A stretch of DNA of 64,000 bases from Toxorhynchites rutilus septentrionalis. Taxonomy: Eukaryota; Arthropoda; Insecta; Diptera; Culicidae. The stretch spans positions 143,968,556 to 144,032,555 of the forward strand of contig NC_073746.1 of assembly GCF_029784135.1 (NCBI RefSeq), given 5' to 3'. Below are positions 1-11,548 of this stretch, one piece after another (the stretch's first letter is position 1; every line of letters starts with the position of its first letter). The notes under the pieces were generated by a model. The model was not told where the DNA came from. It made no database searches and worked only from the letters and a program-made list of their open reading frames with translations. The position numbers and the translations under genes were made by a program.

Positions 1-907
1 CCCAAAAATCCAAGCTAAAGAAAGTATATTTTTGATTCTGAGACTAGCGTCAACGAGCAGAGGAGATTGCGGAAATCTTTTTATCCAATCTGTGGGCTGT
101 GTTAATTTTCAAAGCCGATTATAATTCGATTATCAAGGCCGGTATATTAATTGATTTTAGTCATTTCCACGAATCATTATAATTGCTGATGGTAGAAAAT
201 AGAATGAACTGTGAGTGATAATCTTCATGATATTATGTGTATACAGGACGAAAATCAGCCGTTATTGATACTATCCTCCGAAAGTGGGGTCAACCATGAT
301 ACCTGCTCATGTTCGTGCGGAAGCATCCTGCTCTATTTTGGTTGCGGCGACATTCGTCCAGTTTCAGGGAAATAACTGCGTTTCATTGTGAAATTTTACA
401 AATGATTTTTTTTTCAATAGGGAGACCTCAATACAAGTGAATGGTTTGTTTGAGAAACCCCATAATTGCTTTTGACGTACTTGCGAGAAAACGACTAAGA
501 ACTTTTTTGACGTATGACTACGTCTTTCATTTCTGTACCGGGGTGTAAGTTCAAAGTTTCGAAAATGAGAGAGTAACACTGGACTGCAAGGTTTTGAACT
601 TTAATACCTCTTCACCGGCTGAATGGAGTGGTATAACAATCACTTGATAAAATGTCGACGAGTTATATGATTGTCACTTATTGGTCCAAAGAATCGTTTC
701 AATAGCTTAAAAATTGCTTTGAAAGCAAGCTATTGAAATCATTGATCATGGTTGGTGATCGCAATGTGTTCCCGAACACGGACGCAAAATCTAGGCACTT
801 GGAGAAACCGTCATAGCGAATACATGCAAGCTGTGATTTCTTTTGCTCGCTTGCATTGGTGTTTGGGAAACCATAGCGGACACACGCAAGGCGTGAGTAT
901 TTTCACT

Positions 908-1087
908 CGTATCAGTTTCTGTTCTGCTTTCGCATGGAACAGTCATGAAAAATTGTTTGCGTGCGTACGCGTACGAGCCAAGGTATATTTACACCCATTT
1001 ACGCATTCGACTTGGTGTTCCCGTTATGCAATCCAATAGCATCAGTTTCTGTTCTGCTTCCGCATGGAACAGTCATAAAAAATTGCC
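908..1087 (+). repeat. Imperfect direct repeat, two clear units
   Basis: The motif tcagtttctgttctgctt followed by cgcatggaacagtcat and an A-rich run occurs near 911-955 and again near 1045-1087, with a decayed third form near 1124-1155 and related text near 860-900. Spacing between the two clear units is about 134 bp. No function is evident. Confidence 0.5.
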
Positions 1088-1414
1088 ACATCACGATTAA
1101 AACGAAATGAATTTTATGCAAGGTTTCTATTCTGCGCATGGAGTGATCGTGAAAAATCTCGTGTTATTCTCACAAAAACAAACATGAATCATGTATCAAA
1201 CATCTTCAGTTGCTTTTACAAGGCCACTCAAATTCTATCGGTTCGTTTCGGGGCCACCAACAAGTTCGAAAGAGTTGAATTTTATGTTCATAACAATTCC
1301 ATACTTATACTCACCCACCCACACATTAATAAGAAAAACTTGCAGCAATTTTTTAAAATATTCATTCATTCATTCATTTAGAGTTGATATTACAGATATA
1401 ACCCACTTCTTGTT

Positions 1415-1585
1415 GACGTAGAACTACGTCTTTCAGGAAGGGTGCCAAATCAGAAAACAGGTCACGTTTTGGTGAAATAAAGTTAACGTTAATAACTATT
1501 TTCACAGCGAGCAAATTCTGATACTTTGCACACCAATGGAATCGGAAATTCTCTAAGATTTGTTTGATATACTATACAGTACAAT
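1415..1585 (-). repeat. Palindrome-tipped dispersed repeat, copy 1
   Basis: Starts with the palindrome gacgtagaactacgtc (1415-1430), followed by a segment with ggtgccaaatcag, a gttaacgtta core and caatggaatcggaaat. The same order is found inverted at about 43560-43735 and 57003-57176. Three copies of one ordered block of about 170 bp show that this is a repeat family. No coding potential; class unknown. Confidence 0.6.
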
Positions 1586-1939
1586 CCACTAATACCTAAA
1601 CAGTATAAATTAATGAAAACTGGAAGCATTCCCATTTTCCCATACATTTGTTCTGCCGATTTGTGTGCATTCCCGAACAGGGATGTCAATAACGAGCAAC
1701 CGATACATTCGTTCTGGAAGAGTATCCAGAATTTTGGAATATAGATTTCAGATTCCATCATATTTCATAAAAGTATGCTTTCAAATTCCAGAAGAGTAAC
1801 CTTACTGTTGTATGTTGTGGGGTTCGATCACATCTCAAGCGGAATAAAGGGTTCATAGTTTGTGATCGATATCTGAGTGGGAAGGAGAAAGTCTGATGCG
1901 AGTTGAACCAAATAAACGAGAAGTGCTTTCGACTCTACT

Positions 1940-2110
1940 CGACTCTTTCGAGTCTACTGAAGGAATAAAAAATTAAATAGCTAAAAAGTTATTACAAAAA
2001 TTTCGATACATTCTAAAATAATATCCGAAGTGATAAACAAGTGGATTGAATAATATAATTCCGTAGTTCTACGTCGAAAACTGCGGTCGTGTCCAAGATA
2101 CAATCCATTA
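1940..2110 (+). repeat. Dispersed repeat paired with an inverted copy at 41.4-41.6 kb
   Basis: Contains attccgtagttctacgtc near 2058-2075, preceded by ataatatccg and agtggattgaataatat and followed by gtgtccaagatac. The reverse complement of this ordered text, slightly diverged, is at about 41435-41600. Repeat family of unknown class that shares the central palindrome with the 1415 family. Confidence 0.55.
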
Positions 2111-2837
2111 GCATTTTTTTTTCAAATTTTTGACCTGGTCCTCCTATTTGTTGATATTAGGTTCTGTAATTACATATAAAACCACTTAAGTTTAGTTTAG
2201 GGGGATTTTCAAACAAACGAGAAATTAGTTGTGTATTTAGCGGTTTTGAAATGATTTGATTCAATTTCATTTGCTTTCCCAGCAAACATTAAATCGTATA
2301 ACTTTGCACATGATAAGTTACATATAAATTCGTATCAAATCACAATCGCATAAAATATCAATCAAAATATCGATCATGTATATCTAAACTCGCATAAAAT
2401 GCAAAAACACGATTTTCCATGTCATCGATGGATTGAGTGGTAATATTGTCGGATCAAATCGCATATCAGTCCAGAAAACATCGCATATCGTTATATACGG
2501 CTTTATATGCGTACAAAATATGGCATATACGTATATCGCCTCCACTTTTGCGTGTATATGCTAGTTATATGCATCATATATCATACAAATGTGTCTTGGT
2601 TGTATGTATATCGCCTCCAATTATAGCTATTCATACGACTTAATGTTTGCTGTGTTTTAATGTTCATAATGTGGCTGTTTATAAGTTATGCTCTGCATTG
2701 AAGGAGGGAGGATCGATAAATATTATTTGTTTTACTCTTGATGCATAAGGAATACAAAAATACGTTGTGGAGGAAAATAGAGGATATTTTAAAATACTTT
2801 TTGAGTTACGTTATATATGAAAAGTATTTAGTAAGTA

Positions 2838-3086
2838 CTACGGGGCTTTGTCTGCCTTTCAGCTTAGTGTTCTTTGTGCGCTTCCATATTTCTTTATTGA
2901 GGGCTTACTATGCGTTTCCAGTATCCAATCATGCATTGCGTGGCAAACATAACGATATGTTTATTGCTCAAGGGCTGTCGAACGAGTTTCCAATCCCAAA
3001 AATACGTGAGACAGTGGCGGGATTCGAACCCCCAACCTCCGTCTCGTATAACCGACGCGCTTAACCATCTGCTTTATTAAGCCCCA
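2838..3086 (-). mobile_element. tRNA-derived SINE (family D)
   Basis: On the minus strand a tRNA-like head starts near 3086: an A-box-like segment (agcagatggttaagcgc) and a near-perfect B box (gggttcgaatccc) about 30 bp later. The acceptor stem does not pair, so it is not a tRNA gene. The body runs to about 2838 and ends without an obvious poly(A) tail. The edges are judged from where tRNA-like and body text stop; no convincing target duplication was seen. Confidence 0.5.
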
Positions 3087-3669
3087 GATTTTACTTAAAA
3101 TACTTAAAATACTTTTACTCAATACTTAAAATAGTTTTTTACAGCTGCAGAGTGAGGCATGTGAATATTGTATATTCATTAAATGAAATAAATTTTAATG
3201 GCAAGCAAACTTTAAAATGATTTTATTGGACAATTCATAACATGAAATTTGCTAGCTGAATTGGATTACTGGCCCGGGCGTTTTCAGCTCGGGCTTCTGT
3301 GTTATATAATCTTCATCCGCAATAGAGATTTTAAACTTCCCGATGTCCTCGATTTTCTTAATGTTGATCGGATCTTTTCCATTGGTAGGGAGGCTCAACT
3401 GAGCTGGTTTCGAATGCAGAAGTCAAGAAGTACTGCTGTTGGGGTCACGTATATGATTCTTTTTCACCGCCATGTCCTTGACGTCTTTCGAGTGAGAAAA
3501 CTGATTGAACTGCGTATACTTGAAGTGGATTTTTGGTCATTTGGGGTTTTCCGACAACTGTTTTCCAACAAAATATGTTTTCTCGCGTAGTTTCTGGTAT
3601 GTTGTGACAAAAAATGTTTCTAAAAGAATAAATTTTGCTATATACCATAACGGAGAGTTCTTCAATGTA

Positions 3670-4180
3670 TAGGTTATCTTCACTGACGAAAACAAGTTCA
3701 ATTTGGATAGCCCTGATTGTGTGATTGGTGGAGGCTCGTGCATGGTTTGGGCGGGATTCTGCGCAACCGGAAAGCTCAATATAGCTTTCACATAGTTCAA
3801 GGATTACACACAGGTTCTGGAATCCTCTCTCCTACCATTTTTGCGAGGATATCGTCACAAAAAATTCACATTCCAGCAAAACAATTGTTCTATTTATACC
3901 AGTAAGTAAATTAAGCAATGGATTAAGGACCAAAAACCTATTTTTTTGGACTGGCCGACTCGCTCTCCAGACTTGAATCCTGTTGAAAATCTTAGGGGAA
4001 TTCCTTGTACGCAGAATCTACACTGAGCAAAAACGGTACACCACGATTGAAGAACTCATGGTCGTAATTTCGGAAAAATGCAAAAATATCGAGAAATCCG
4101 TTCTGCAGAATTTGGTAAATAGCACTCCAACACGAATTTTCAAAGTTATTAGTCGAAATGGCAAGGTTACCAATTATTGA
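3670..4180 (+). pseudogene. Degenerate Tc1-family (DD34E) transposase, C-terminal part
   Basis: Reading with in-frame stops gives FTDENKFNLDSPD, then GGGSCMVWAGF, then FQQNNCSIYTSK, then LDWPTRSPDLNPVEN. These are the successive catalytic motifs of Tc1-type DDE transposases. The second catalytic Asp (QQDNA in the family) is Asn here, and 34 positions separate it from the final Glu, the DD34E spacing. Several stops and a frameshift break the frame, and the N-terminal DNA-binding half was not found upstream. Dead remnant; terminal repeats not identified. Confidence 0.75.
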
Positions 4181-4950
4181 CATGTAAATCAGCCGATCGT
4201 TTTGAATTTTTCATTGATAATACTTATGAATTCTGAAGTGATCTTATAGAAACTCGACAGTTGAAATTATCATATTTAAGTACAATAAATAAACAAACAA
4301 CTCTTTCGAACGAAATTGACGTTAACTATACTTTATTATAATCATTCAACAATGTATGACTGTAACTTGCTGAAATTCTAACTGTTTGTGTTGCAACTAA
4401 ATAGAATCAGGATGGTTTTATAAAAGTTGGTGAGAGTGTATTCCTTAATATTCGATCCAGGACTACTTTTTGAATGAGTATGGTGAAAAATTACTCAAAC
4501 TGTGCTTCACAGCTGGGTGTATCCAGATTAGATACTAGTGGAAAGAAGTAGAATGGCCTAGCCATTAAATTTATTATTAAAAACCAGAGATCGAGATCGA
4601 TTCTCGCTCGGCTGCGCGATAAATATTCAGTCAATCAATCTAGTTTTCGATGAACCGTTTATTGTTGATATTTTCGTCTCTTCATTTTCACCGAAAATTC
4701 TTTTTCAGAGAGAAAGAGAAGTGGAAAATCTCACCAGTGAGAAATTCACAAGCGTTTACATATGCTGAATTTATTCAAGTTATATATACCTCGAATAAGT
4801 GTATCATATTTATTCTCACCCGTTTACACCTATTTTCACGTGAATAAATCCATCTATAGCTATAGATCTCCCTAATGCAAACACGCCATTAGTCTGTTAG
4901 GAAGGCGTCCAAACGATCTGCATTTGGACAGCGTCTGAATTGTACAAATA

Positions 4951-6221
4951 TTAGGCTGTCAAAAAAGTCCTGCGGTATTTTTTTTGAATTTTCATTTGTT
5001 CATAAAATTAGTTACAATCATCTGTTTTAAGTCAAATATGCGCCGTTTTGTTCGATGACTTGTTTCCAATGAGATGCCAACTTCATAATACCCCTGTTAT
5101 AGAAGCTCGCTTCCTTATTGGCAAAAAACTCGGATAGCCAATTTTCACAGGCCTCTTTTGTGGCTAACTTCTGACTACCTAGCTCGTTCGCCATGGACAA
5201 AAACAGGTGGTAGTCACTTGGTGCAAGGTCCGGACTATACGGCGGATGCAAAAGAACCTCCAATCCGAGCTCCCGGAGCTTCTGGCGCGTCACCAAAGAA
5301 GTGTGTGGCCTGGCGTTGTCCTGATGGAAGACAATACGGTCTCTGTTTATCAAAGATGGCCTCTTCTTCATGAGTGCTACCTTCAAGCGGTCCAGTTGTT
5401 GGCAGTACAGGTCCGAATTGAGCGTTTGGCCATAGGGAAGCAGCTCATAATAGATTATTCCTTGACAATCCCACCAAAAACACAGCAGAACCTTCCTGGC
5501 CGTTAATTAGGGCTTGGCTACCGTCTGAGCCGCTTCAGCGGGCTTCGACCACGACCGTTTGCGCTTCACGTTGTCGTAAGTGACCCACTTTTCATCGCCA
5601 GTCACCATCCGCTTCAGAAACGATTCAGCAGCGATTCACATGCGTCGATACGGTCAAAGATGTTTTTTTTTGCGTCAACGTGTGTGGCACCCATACATCG
5701 AGCTTCTTTGTGAATCCAAGCTTCTTCAAATAGTTGATAACGGTTTGATGACTTATCCCCAGCTCTTGGCCAATGCTACGGCTGCTACTATGCCGGTCTT
5801 TCTCGGCTAATTCAGCGATTTTGTCGCAATTTTCGACGACAGGCCTTCCGGAGCGTGGCGCATCTTCGACGACCTCTACACCAGAACGAAAACGTTGAAA
5901 CCATCGTTGTGCGGTGGAAATGGAAACTGTATCGGGTCCATAAACTGCACAAATTTTATTGGCAGCTTGAGATGCATTTTTGCCTTTGTCATAGTAGTAC
6001 TGTAAAATATGTCGGATTTTCTCTTTATTTTGCTCCATATTTGCGACACTAGAACTCACGTACGACTTAACCAAACAAAACACTGTCAAGGACTATATTA
6101 TAGCGCGCAAAAATACCTTTCCAACAAGCTATAGTATGACTCGATACAATGAATACAACTAGAACTACGTGCTTACAACGACACCTCGCGGAAATACCGC
6201 AGGACTTTTTTGACAGCCTAA
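4951..6221 (-). mobile_element. Near full-length mariner (DD34D) transposon
   Basis: Element of 1,271 bp flanked by TA on both sides (4949-4950 and 6222-6223). Terminal inverted repeats are almost perfect for about 30 bp, beginning ttaggctgtcaaaaaagtcc at the left and mirrored at the right. The length and TA target match the mariner family. It encodes one broken transposase on the minus strand. Autonomy is lost. Confidence 0.93.
5027..6089 (-). pseudogene. Mariner transposase, frameshifted, with an internal stop
   Basis: The N-terminal part (5625-6089) carries the helix-turn-helix segment (SISTAQRWFQRFRSG) and the linker EDAPRSGRPV. The middle reads TGDEKW with the first catalytic Asp, then a premature stop after VAKP near 5504. 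The C-terminal part (5027-5386) holds HQDNARPHTS and HPPYSPDLAPSDYHLF. Thirty-four residues lie between the second and third Asp, giving DD34D. A one-base slip in the T10 run near 5661-5671 splits the N-terminal frame from the rest. Otherwise the copy is well preserved, so inactivation looks recent. The start lies within the first MEQNKEKI segment near 6037. Confidence 0.9.
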
Positions 6222-7894
6222 TATTAATCCATCTCATGTTCACTCCACGATGAAACCCAATATTGCCTCATGTTTTCATGCAATGTTTTCAGCTGTACTG
6301 AAGAAGTGAAAACCCATTATCGGCATCAAGGAGTCACTGAAAACGAAAACATTTTTCGGCAATTATAACTCGACGAAAAATAAAAATCGGCATTGAATTT
6401 CTCGCGAGAATCGAAGTGAGCGTATAACATTCTCTCGCCTCTCATTATCTCAGCTATTTTTCCCCATGGGTGAAAACGGATCTTTTTCGTCTCAAATCGG
6501 CGAGCATTTCGATCTCTGTTAAAAACTATTTAATGAAGGATGCACATTATTTATAGATAAATTTTACACGAGTTATGACTTAACCATACTTAATTTTTAA
6601 TTTATGATGCACTATGTTGGAACTGATAACAAGAAATACATTCCAATACAATACCATAACATTAGGAGACTCTTAAGATGATCGGAAATATAAATTACTA
6701 AAAAGTATAGTATATGAATTAAATTTTTATTGTTTTTGATTTCATAAATTTTCTATGCATCGTCTATTAATATTTGAGTGGATATTCCATCAAATGTTCT
6801 CAAAAAATTCTATTCGATTTGAACGAGAAAAGTGTCACCCGTATCCGGTTGACGGGGCTTTTAAACTACCGGGCCGATCCAGATGATCGATATACCAATT
6901 TGAAGCCACATGAAATACCACATATGCATAAAAATTGGATTCTAGTCGCATAGATGTTGTCCAGTCGCATAGGGATATTGAATGAAAACTGAAAACATGT
7001 TAACGTTGCAAAATCACTCGAAAAAGAAAAAACCTCAGCTTTCAAGAAAAATAAAAAATAAAAAAAAAGGTGACCTTAATTCCGAAACCATACAAGCCAT
7101 GAAAAACAATTACAATCAATAATTTTTAATTTGCTTTAATTTGATATATCGATCATCTAAATCGGTCCAGTAGTTCAAAAGTTATGAGTTATTGAAAAAG
7201 GTCATTTGTGGAAAAAAGGGGAAAATGTTGATTTTTCGGAGCACCATAAAATGGAAATGGCCACCCTGATGAAAAAAAAAAATACGGGTCTAATATTTTA
7301 CAATGAGGAATGAAACTACCAATTTTCATGAAATCTGACAATCACTATATCGGTTTGACATGGAATTCAATTTTGCGCGTAAATGCGTAATTGCGTAAAT
7401 AAGAGATTATTTCTAAAATATTCAAATTCGAATGAAAATAAACAATTTTTGATGTTCAAAATCAGTAATGACTCATCTGGCAAGACTTTAAAGAATAATT
7501 CCATTCAATATTTACAATTTTAATAGTTCTGTATAATGCTGGGCATGAGATTTTTGCTGAGGTGTTATTTTATGGCTATTTGAACATCAAACTTTGATGA
7601 ATTATTAAATAATAACTATATGTACTACAGTTAAGTATTATGTATTGGAGGTTATGGGTATATGTCTCCTATTAAATGGCTCACGGCAATATTTGTCAAG
7701 ATATTACTAATAGTAACATTCTCCATTTTGGACCCAATTTCACCCCTATAACCCATTTTCACCTCCATCGACGGTACTTCAGAATCATTTACTGCTGTTT
7801 TTGCACCAAAAACACCGTGATAATTGGGTAATTTGGCATCAATTCATAAAATCCGGAATGTACTGGCATGGTTTAGAGGATAGGGGCTTCTGAT
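6222..7894. other. Non-coding stretch, one inverted repeat
   Basis: No coding signal was recognised. An imperfect inverted repeat spans about 6867-7174. Elsewhere the DNA is AT-rich with poly(A) runs near 7029-7070 and 7274-7285. Confidence 0.5.
6867..7174. repeat. Imperfect inverted repeat around a dispersed motif
   Basis: The left arm reads ctaccgggccgatccagatg followed by atcgatata. The right arm, as reverse complement, reads ctactggaccgatttagatg followed by atcgatata. The motif of Y-GG-CCGAT--AGATGA recurs singly near 28622 (agaccgacttagatgagcg) and 29656 (ggaccgattcagataatcg). The arms are about 30 bp apart from the centre by 250 bp. Probably a fragment of a dispersed element. Confidence 0.55.
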
Positions 7895-7900
7895 TCTGGA

Positions 7901-8347
7901 GTGGTTAGCTTGTTTACCAGATCAAAACTGGCTAGATGGCTAGAATCATATTTGACTGACCGCACGCAAATGGTAAGATTTAATGGGAAAATTTCAAAAC
8001 CAATATTTGTTACATCTGGAGTCCCTCAAGGCTTTCATTTGGGGCCACTTTTGTCCATTTTATTTGTTAATGGCGTTTGCGTTTTTCTTAAAAGTGTTAA
8101 GGCACTTATCTACGCAGATGATATGAAGCTGTATATGGAAATAAAGAATGTAGAAGACTCTCAAACATTCAAAAATGAAGTTGACTTAGTTTATAATTGG
8201 TGCACTAAGAGTTTATTACAGCTCAATATTAGGAAATGTAGTTTGATGACTTTTACAAGAAGAAGAACACCATTGAACAATGGTGTTAAGTTGGGAAATC
8301 GATCCATCAGTAGATGTCAACGAGTAAGAGACTTAGGCGTGGTCTTA
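7901..8347 (+). pseudogene. Reverse transcriptase fragment, 5' side of the insertion
   Basis: The translation contains RWLESYLTDRTQMV, the fingers/palm motif SGVPQGFHLGPLLS, the catalytic box IYADDMKLY with both Asp residues, and the thumb-side motif LNIRKCSLMTF. The order and spacing fit a non-LTR reverse transcriptase. Upstream reverse transcriptase motifs and the endonuclease are missing, so this is a 5'-truncated copy. The reading frame is interrupted after RVRDLGVVL by the inserted transposon. Confidence 0.88.
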
Positions 8348-9648
8348 AAGTCTGCTTCATTTAATATTGGAACACAAACAATTGCGTGTAGTTCAGTCAT
8401 TTATTAACGAATTCATAATTTGTTTTTCATACAAATGTAGCATTTTCTTTACTCTTTCATAAAAAAAAAATAAAAAAATTATTCATTGCTGTTTCGAAGA
8501 AATTCTCGTACTTTTCCCGTAATACGGCACATTAGGCGGCGCACACCCTTTTCGTCCACCGTTTTGGCGATTTGATTCCACCAGTTCTTCATTTGAGTCG
8601 TGTTCCTAACAAGTTTTCCCTTTGCCTTAAGCCTCCGCTTCGTGATTGCCCAGTATTTCTCTATCGGCCGGAACTGGGGGCAGTTTGGGGGGTTGAGGTC
8701 CTTCGGTATTACGCTGACCCCGTTCTTTGCGTACCATTCCATAACCGTTTTGCTGTAATGGCAGCTTGCGAGGTCCGGCCAAAACATTACTGGACGGTCG
8801 TGGGCACGAATAAACGGCAGAATCCGTTTCTGTAGGCACTCTTTTTTGTAGACTTCTGATGTCATTGTCTTGTCAGTGAGAAAGACTTTGGTTTTCTGTC
8901 CACAACTGCATATCCCCTGCCAAATCATGTACTTGCGGGCGAATTTATCCGCAAACACGAACTTAAATTTTGCAGGTACATCCCCCCGAGCCGTCGCCAA
9001 ATAAAATTTTTGACCTGGGATTTGCCCAAAGTCCGCCTTCACGTAGGTCTCATCGTCCATCAGAATACATCCGTCGAACTTGGTCAGCACTTGGTCGTAC
9101 AGCTTTCGAGCACGGATTCTGGCCACATTGTTCTGCTTCAGCGTCCGATTTGGCTGTTTGCTGGCTCGGAATGACCTTATTCCTTCCCGGAGACGAATTC
9201 GTCGCACCGTACTGTGAGCGGCCTGGAACTTATTGGCCAAATCGCGGTCTGAAAGATTGGGATTCCTCTTGACGGCCTTGATGACTTTCCCACGCAGTTT
9301 CCGGTCGACAGTTCCACTCCGACGCTTCGAATGCGGCTTCCGAGCCGTCGTCAATGTTTCCTTGTACTTGATAACACGCCATACGGTATTTCTGGGCATT
9401 TTAAGCTGTTTAGCTAGCTTAGATGCCGACAACAATGGATTTTCAAGAAAACTGTGCACAATTTTATCTCTCCGTTCGGCTTCCATGGCGGTTGTTTACA
9501 AAATGCTATCGTTTGGTGTTATGACATAAATACATGGTGAAAGGTAATGAATTTCCCGACACGTGGGTGAAAAAAGTTTCCAAATCCGTCCACTAGGAGC
9601 GCCACAATGAGCAAAAGAATTTGTTCCAATATTAAATGAAGCAGACTT
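8348..9648 (-). mobile_element. ITmD37E-type DD37E transposon, apparently complete
   Basis: 1,301-bp element with TA duplications at 8346-8347 and 9649-9650. The inverted repeats of about 27 bp begin aagtctgcttcatttaatat at both ends. It sits inside a retrotransposon reading frame that is restored when it is removed. The single ORF is intact, so this copy may be, or recently was, autonomous. Confidence 0.94.
8479..9486 (-). CDS. DD37E (ITmD37E) transposase, intact 335-residue ORF
   Basis: An IS630-Tc1-mariner superfamily transposase that should bind the element's inverted repeats and move it by cut and paste at TA sites. Residues 1-110 form the paired helix-turn-helix DNA-binding part (PLLSASKLAKQLKMPRNTVW, then LSDRDLANKF). 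Catalytic motifs are LMDDETYVKADF (Asp144 or 145), FWPDLASCHYS (Asp238) and RPIEKYW (Glu276). Exactly 37 residues lie between Asp238 and Glu276, the DD37E signature described in mosquitoes. No stops or frameshifts. The ATG at the 5' end gives the usual family length. Whether it is transcribed cannot be told from sequence. Confidence 0.93.
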   Translation of the reverse strand: MEAERRDKIVHSFLENPLLSASKLAKQLKMPRNTVWRVIKYKETLTTARKPHSKRRSGTVDRKLRGKVIKAVKRNPNLSDRDLANKFQAAHSTVRRIRLREGIRSFRASKQPNRTLKQNNVARIRARKLYDQVLTKFDGCILMDDETYVKADFGQIPGQKFYLATARGDVPAKFKFVFADKFARKYMIWQGICSCGQKTKVFLTDKTMTSEVYKKECLQKRILPFIRAHDRPVMFWPDLASCHYSKTVMEWYAKNGVSVIPKDLNPPNCPQFRPIEKYWAITKRRLKAKGKLVRNTTQMKNWWNQIAKTVDEKGVRRLMCRITGKVREFLRNSNE

Positions 9649-10176
9649 TAGATCCGAAACTAACCTTTGTTGATCATTATAATACAATCATCCATGGAGC
9701 AAATAATATGTTGAGCTTCATCAAATGCTTTAGTTACCATTTGCACGATCCGTACACAATAAAAACATTGTATATTACATACGTCAGATCAGTTCTCGAA
9801 TACTGTAGTAACTTCACACGAAGACAGAATTGAATCTGTACAAAAACAATTTTTATTATTTGCACTTCGTAAATTGGGCTGGTCTTCATACCATCTCCCT
9901 CCATATGAGGCACGTTGCATGCTAATCAATATGAAAAGCTTAAAAGAACGCCGGAACTCTGCCTTGATTCTATTTATTATTGACATCATATCACAACGAG
10001 TGGGCTCAGAAGAATTATTAGGAAACCTAAATTTTTACGCACTGATTAGGTACCTGAGAAACCCTAACATTTTCTACATAGATTACCGAAGAACGAATTA
10101 TGCCAAACATACTCCTATTAATCGTATGATGAGACTCTGTAACGAACACAGTGAAATAATTGATGTAATCATGTGA
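9649..10176 (+). pseudogene. Reverse transcriptase C-terminal part, 3' side of the insertion
   Basis: Continues the broken retrotransposon: DPKLTFVDHYNTII, then YVRSVLEYCS, then after a frameshift near 9826-9835 the C-terminal domain with HLPPYEARCMLINM, DIISQRVGSEELL and a terminal MMRLCNEHSEIID. The same domain is present in the LINEs at 18.0-18.6 kb and 24.3-24.7 kb, so all three are related. The frame closes at 10176, followed by a short 3' untranslated region and an A-rich tail. Confidence 0.82.
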
Positions 10177-10282
10177 AGGTCAATGCTCAAAGACTATCTG
10201 AAAAGAATAAGATATAGTTAAATTCCACTGTAATATTTGGGCAGCTATGCTGGTTTGACGAAACAAATAAATAAATAAAAAA

Positions 10283-10456
10283 ATTTTGATAATCTAACTT
10301 GTTAAAATCGTTTTTTGAATTAAATGGACAAATTATCCAGCAAGCTCTCTTTAGTTTTTTTTTAGTTTTAAGTAATTAGTTTTAAGTAGTATTAAGAATG
10401 TATCGGTCTACAATTTTGATTGACGACAATAAATAAATAAATAAATAAAAATAAAT
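10283..10456 (+). mobile_element. 3' end of another LINE with (AAAT)n tail
   Basis: The text taagtagtattaagaatg, gtctacaattttgattgacg and an AATA-repeat tail (about 10428-10450) resembles the 3' untranslated region and tail of the LINE ending near 24800 (gtctacatttgtttgacaaa). It is probably a severely 5'-truncated relative lying just downstream of the previous element. No coding sequence. Confidence 0.5.
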
Positions 10457-10656
10457 AAACCCTATCAAGAAGTCAGGAGTGATCGAACGAATAGTAGATA
10501 CAGCTTACAAGCGGCAAGTGAAATTTGAAGAGCTTAAACGAGCAATATTCTCTGCGTACAACGAGATACACACTACACCATGGCGCAGCTTGGTCGAAAC
10601 CACCCGAATAGGTTCAAAAACAAAAGCGACAATGTTTTATTCCTATAGAGTATATA

Positions 10657-10850
10657 GGGGCAAAGGTGCGCACCTAACTGTTGTCGTCCAATAACTCTTG
10701 AAATAAAAGCAAATAAAATTTCTTTTGCTTACCAAATTGTAACTATATACATTACCTTCGAAACGTAGTACAAGCATTTCTCGAGTTGTGTTTGTAATTG
10801 GACAAATTCCCTATTTTGATACAAAAAGACAAATGCGCACCTTTGCCCCA
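10657..10850. mobile_element. Short TIR element (MITE), ggggcaaaggtgcgcac ends
   Basis: 194-bp element with TA at both sides (10655-10656 and 10851-10852). The left end ggggcaaaggtgcgcac is mirrored at the right as gcgcacctttgcccca. No coding capacity. TA targets suggest an IS630-Tc1-mariner or pogo family. The same terminal text recurs at 10853, 12181 and 12520, next to a pogo-like transposase remnant, which is the likely source of mobility. Confidence 0.7.
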
Positions 10851-11132
10851 TAGTGGGGGCAAAGGTGCACACTTATTGAATTGAACTTCTGAGATAACTT
10901 ATACCAAAAATAAATGCTTTATCATCAGAAGCGGGAGAAGCGTCATTACTAGAGAGTGTAGGCACCGTCCAGTAGGCAGGAGAGGGATGTTCTGTGTTTT
11001 TTATGGGCGGAGAAGAGTGGGTGTTATAGTCGAACATACCACGTGGAAATTTTTGGGAGGAAGGAGACTGACAATATAAGTTATCCGAAAATGTCCAACA
11101 TTTGAAACAGAATTTGTTTTTATTAACAAACA

Positions 11133-11392
11133 AGCTGACCCAGCGAACTTCGTCCCACCCACAATTGATATATTGATATAAATAATTTGGAACACACAAG
11201 TTCCCACAGAAATTATTTTTATGTACGTAATCCATACTCGCGTTATATACTTTCTTTTTTGACATATAAACCTGATGCAGACTGAGACGCATCAATCCTG
11301 ATACTGACTGTTGAAATCCGTTGCTCCGTTCATGAGTTAAATCGTGAGGAACGGACACCAAATCATTTTTATTTATATAGATCAAGTTTATA
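11133..11392 (+). repeat. Dispersed repeat, agctgaccc...tatatagat type, copy 1
   Basis: Begins agctgacccagcgaacttcg and ends in atttttatttatatagat. The same start and end enclose a different, longer body at 16496-16875. Shared ends with divergent middles indicate one family of unknown class. No ORF. Confidence 0.55.
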
Positions 11393-11548
11393 AATACATA
11401 GTTACCTTCACTTGATTTATTTGAAACTCATTGTTGAAAAAAAAACAATGTTGATTTGAAGTTCATCGTGAAAACATAAACATAAACGAAACATAACCGT
11501 TATTGAATCGAATGCATGGTGAAAATAAAAACATTTTTCATTTGAAAT

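Larger units (their letters stand above)
1..2837. other. Non-coding AT-rich DNA with dispersed repeats
   Basis: No open reading frame here has recognisable protein features. The stretch holds a short direct repeat near 0.9-1.1 kb, two dispersed repeats containing a GACGTA..TACGTC palindrome, a CATT microsatellite near 1360-1378 and an ATAT/CATA-rich low-complexity segment at about 2280-2650. It reads as old repeat-derived intergenic DNA. Confidence 0.6.
7895..10282 (+). mobile_element. 5'-truncated non-LTR retrotransposon (Jockey/CR1-type) split by a DD37E transposon
   Basis: The retrotransposon body is 7895-8347 plus 9649-10282. It ends in an (AAAT)n/A-rich tail at about 10265-10282. The 5' end is lost within the reverse transcriptase domain. 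Removing the inserted transposon and one TA copy rejoins the frame at VVL/DPKLTF, a normal reverse-transcriptase junction. The clade is not settled: the reverse transcriptase and the C-terminal YEARC-type domain look Jockey/CR1-like. Confidence 0.82.

Noticed and set aside
752..1039. 95-residue ORF
   Set aside because: It begins in a direct-repeat region and has no family features; composition fits chance in repeat DNA.
10479..10694. 71-residue ORF ending in a MITE
   Set aside because: It starts at a GTG and its last 13 residues come from the 10657-10850 MITE; no recognisable domain.
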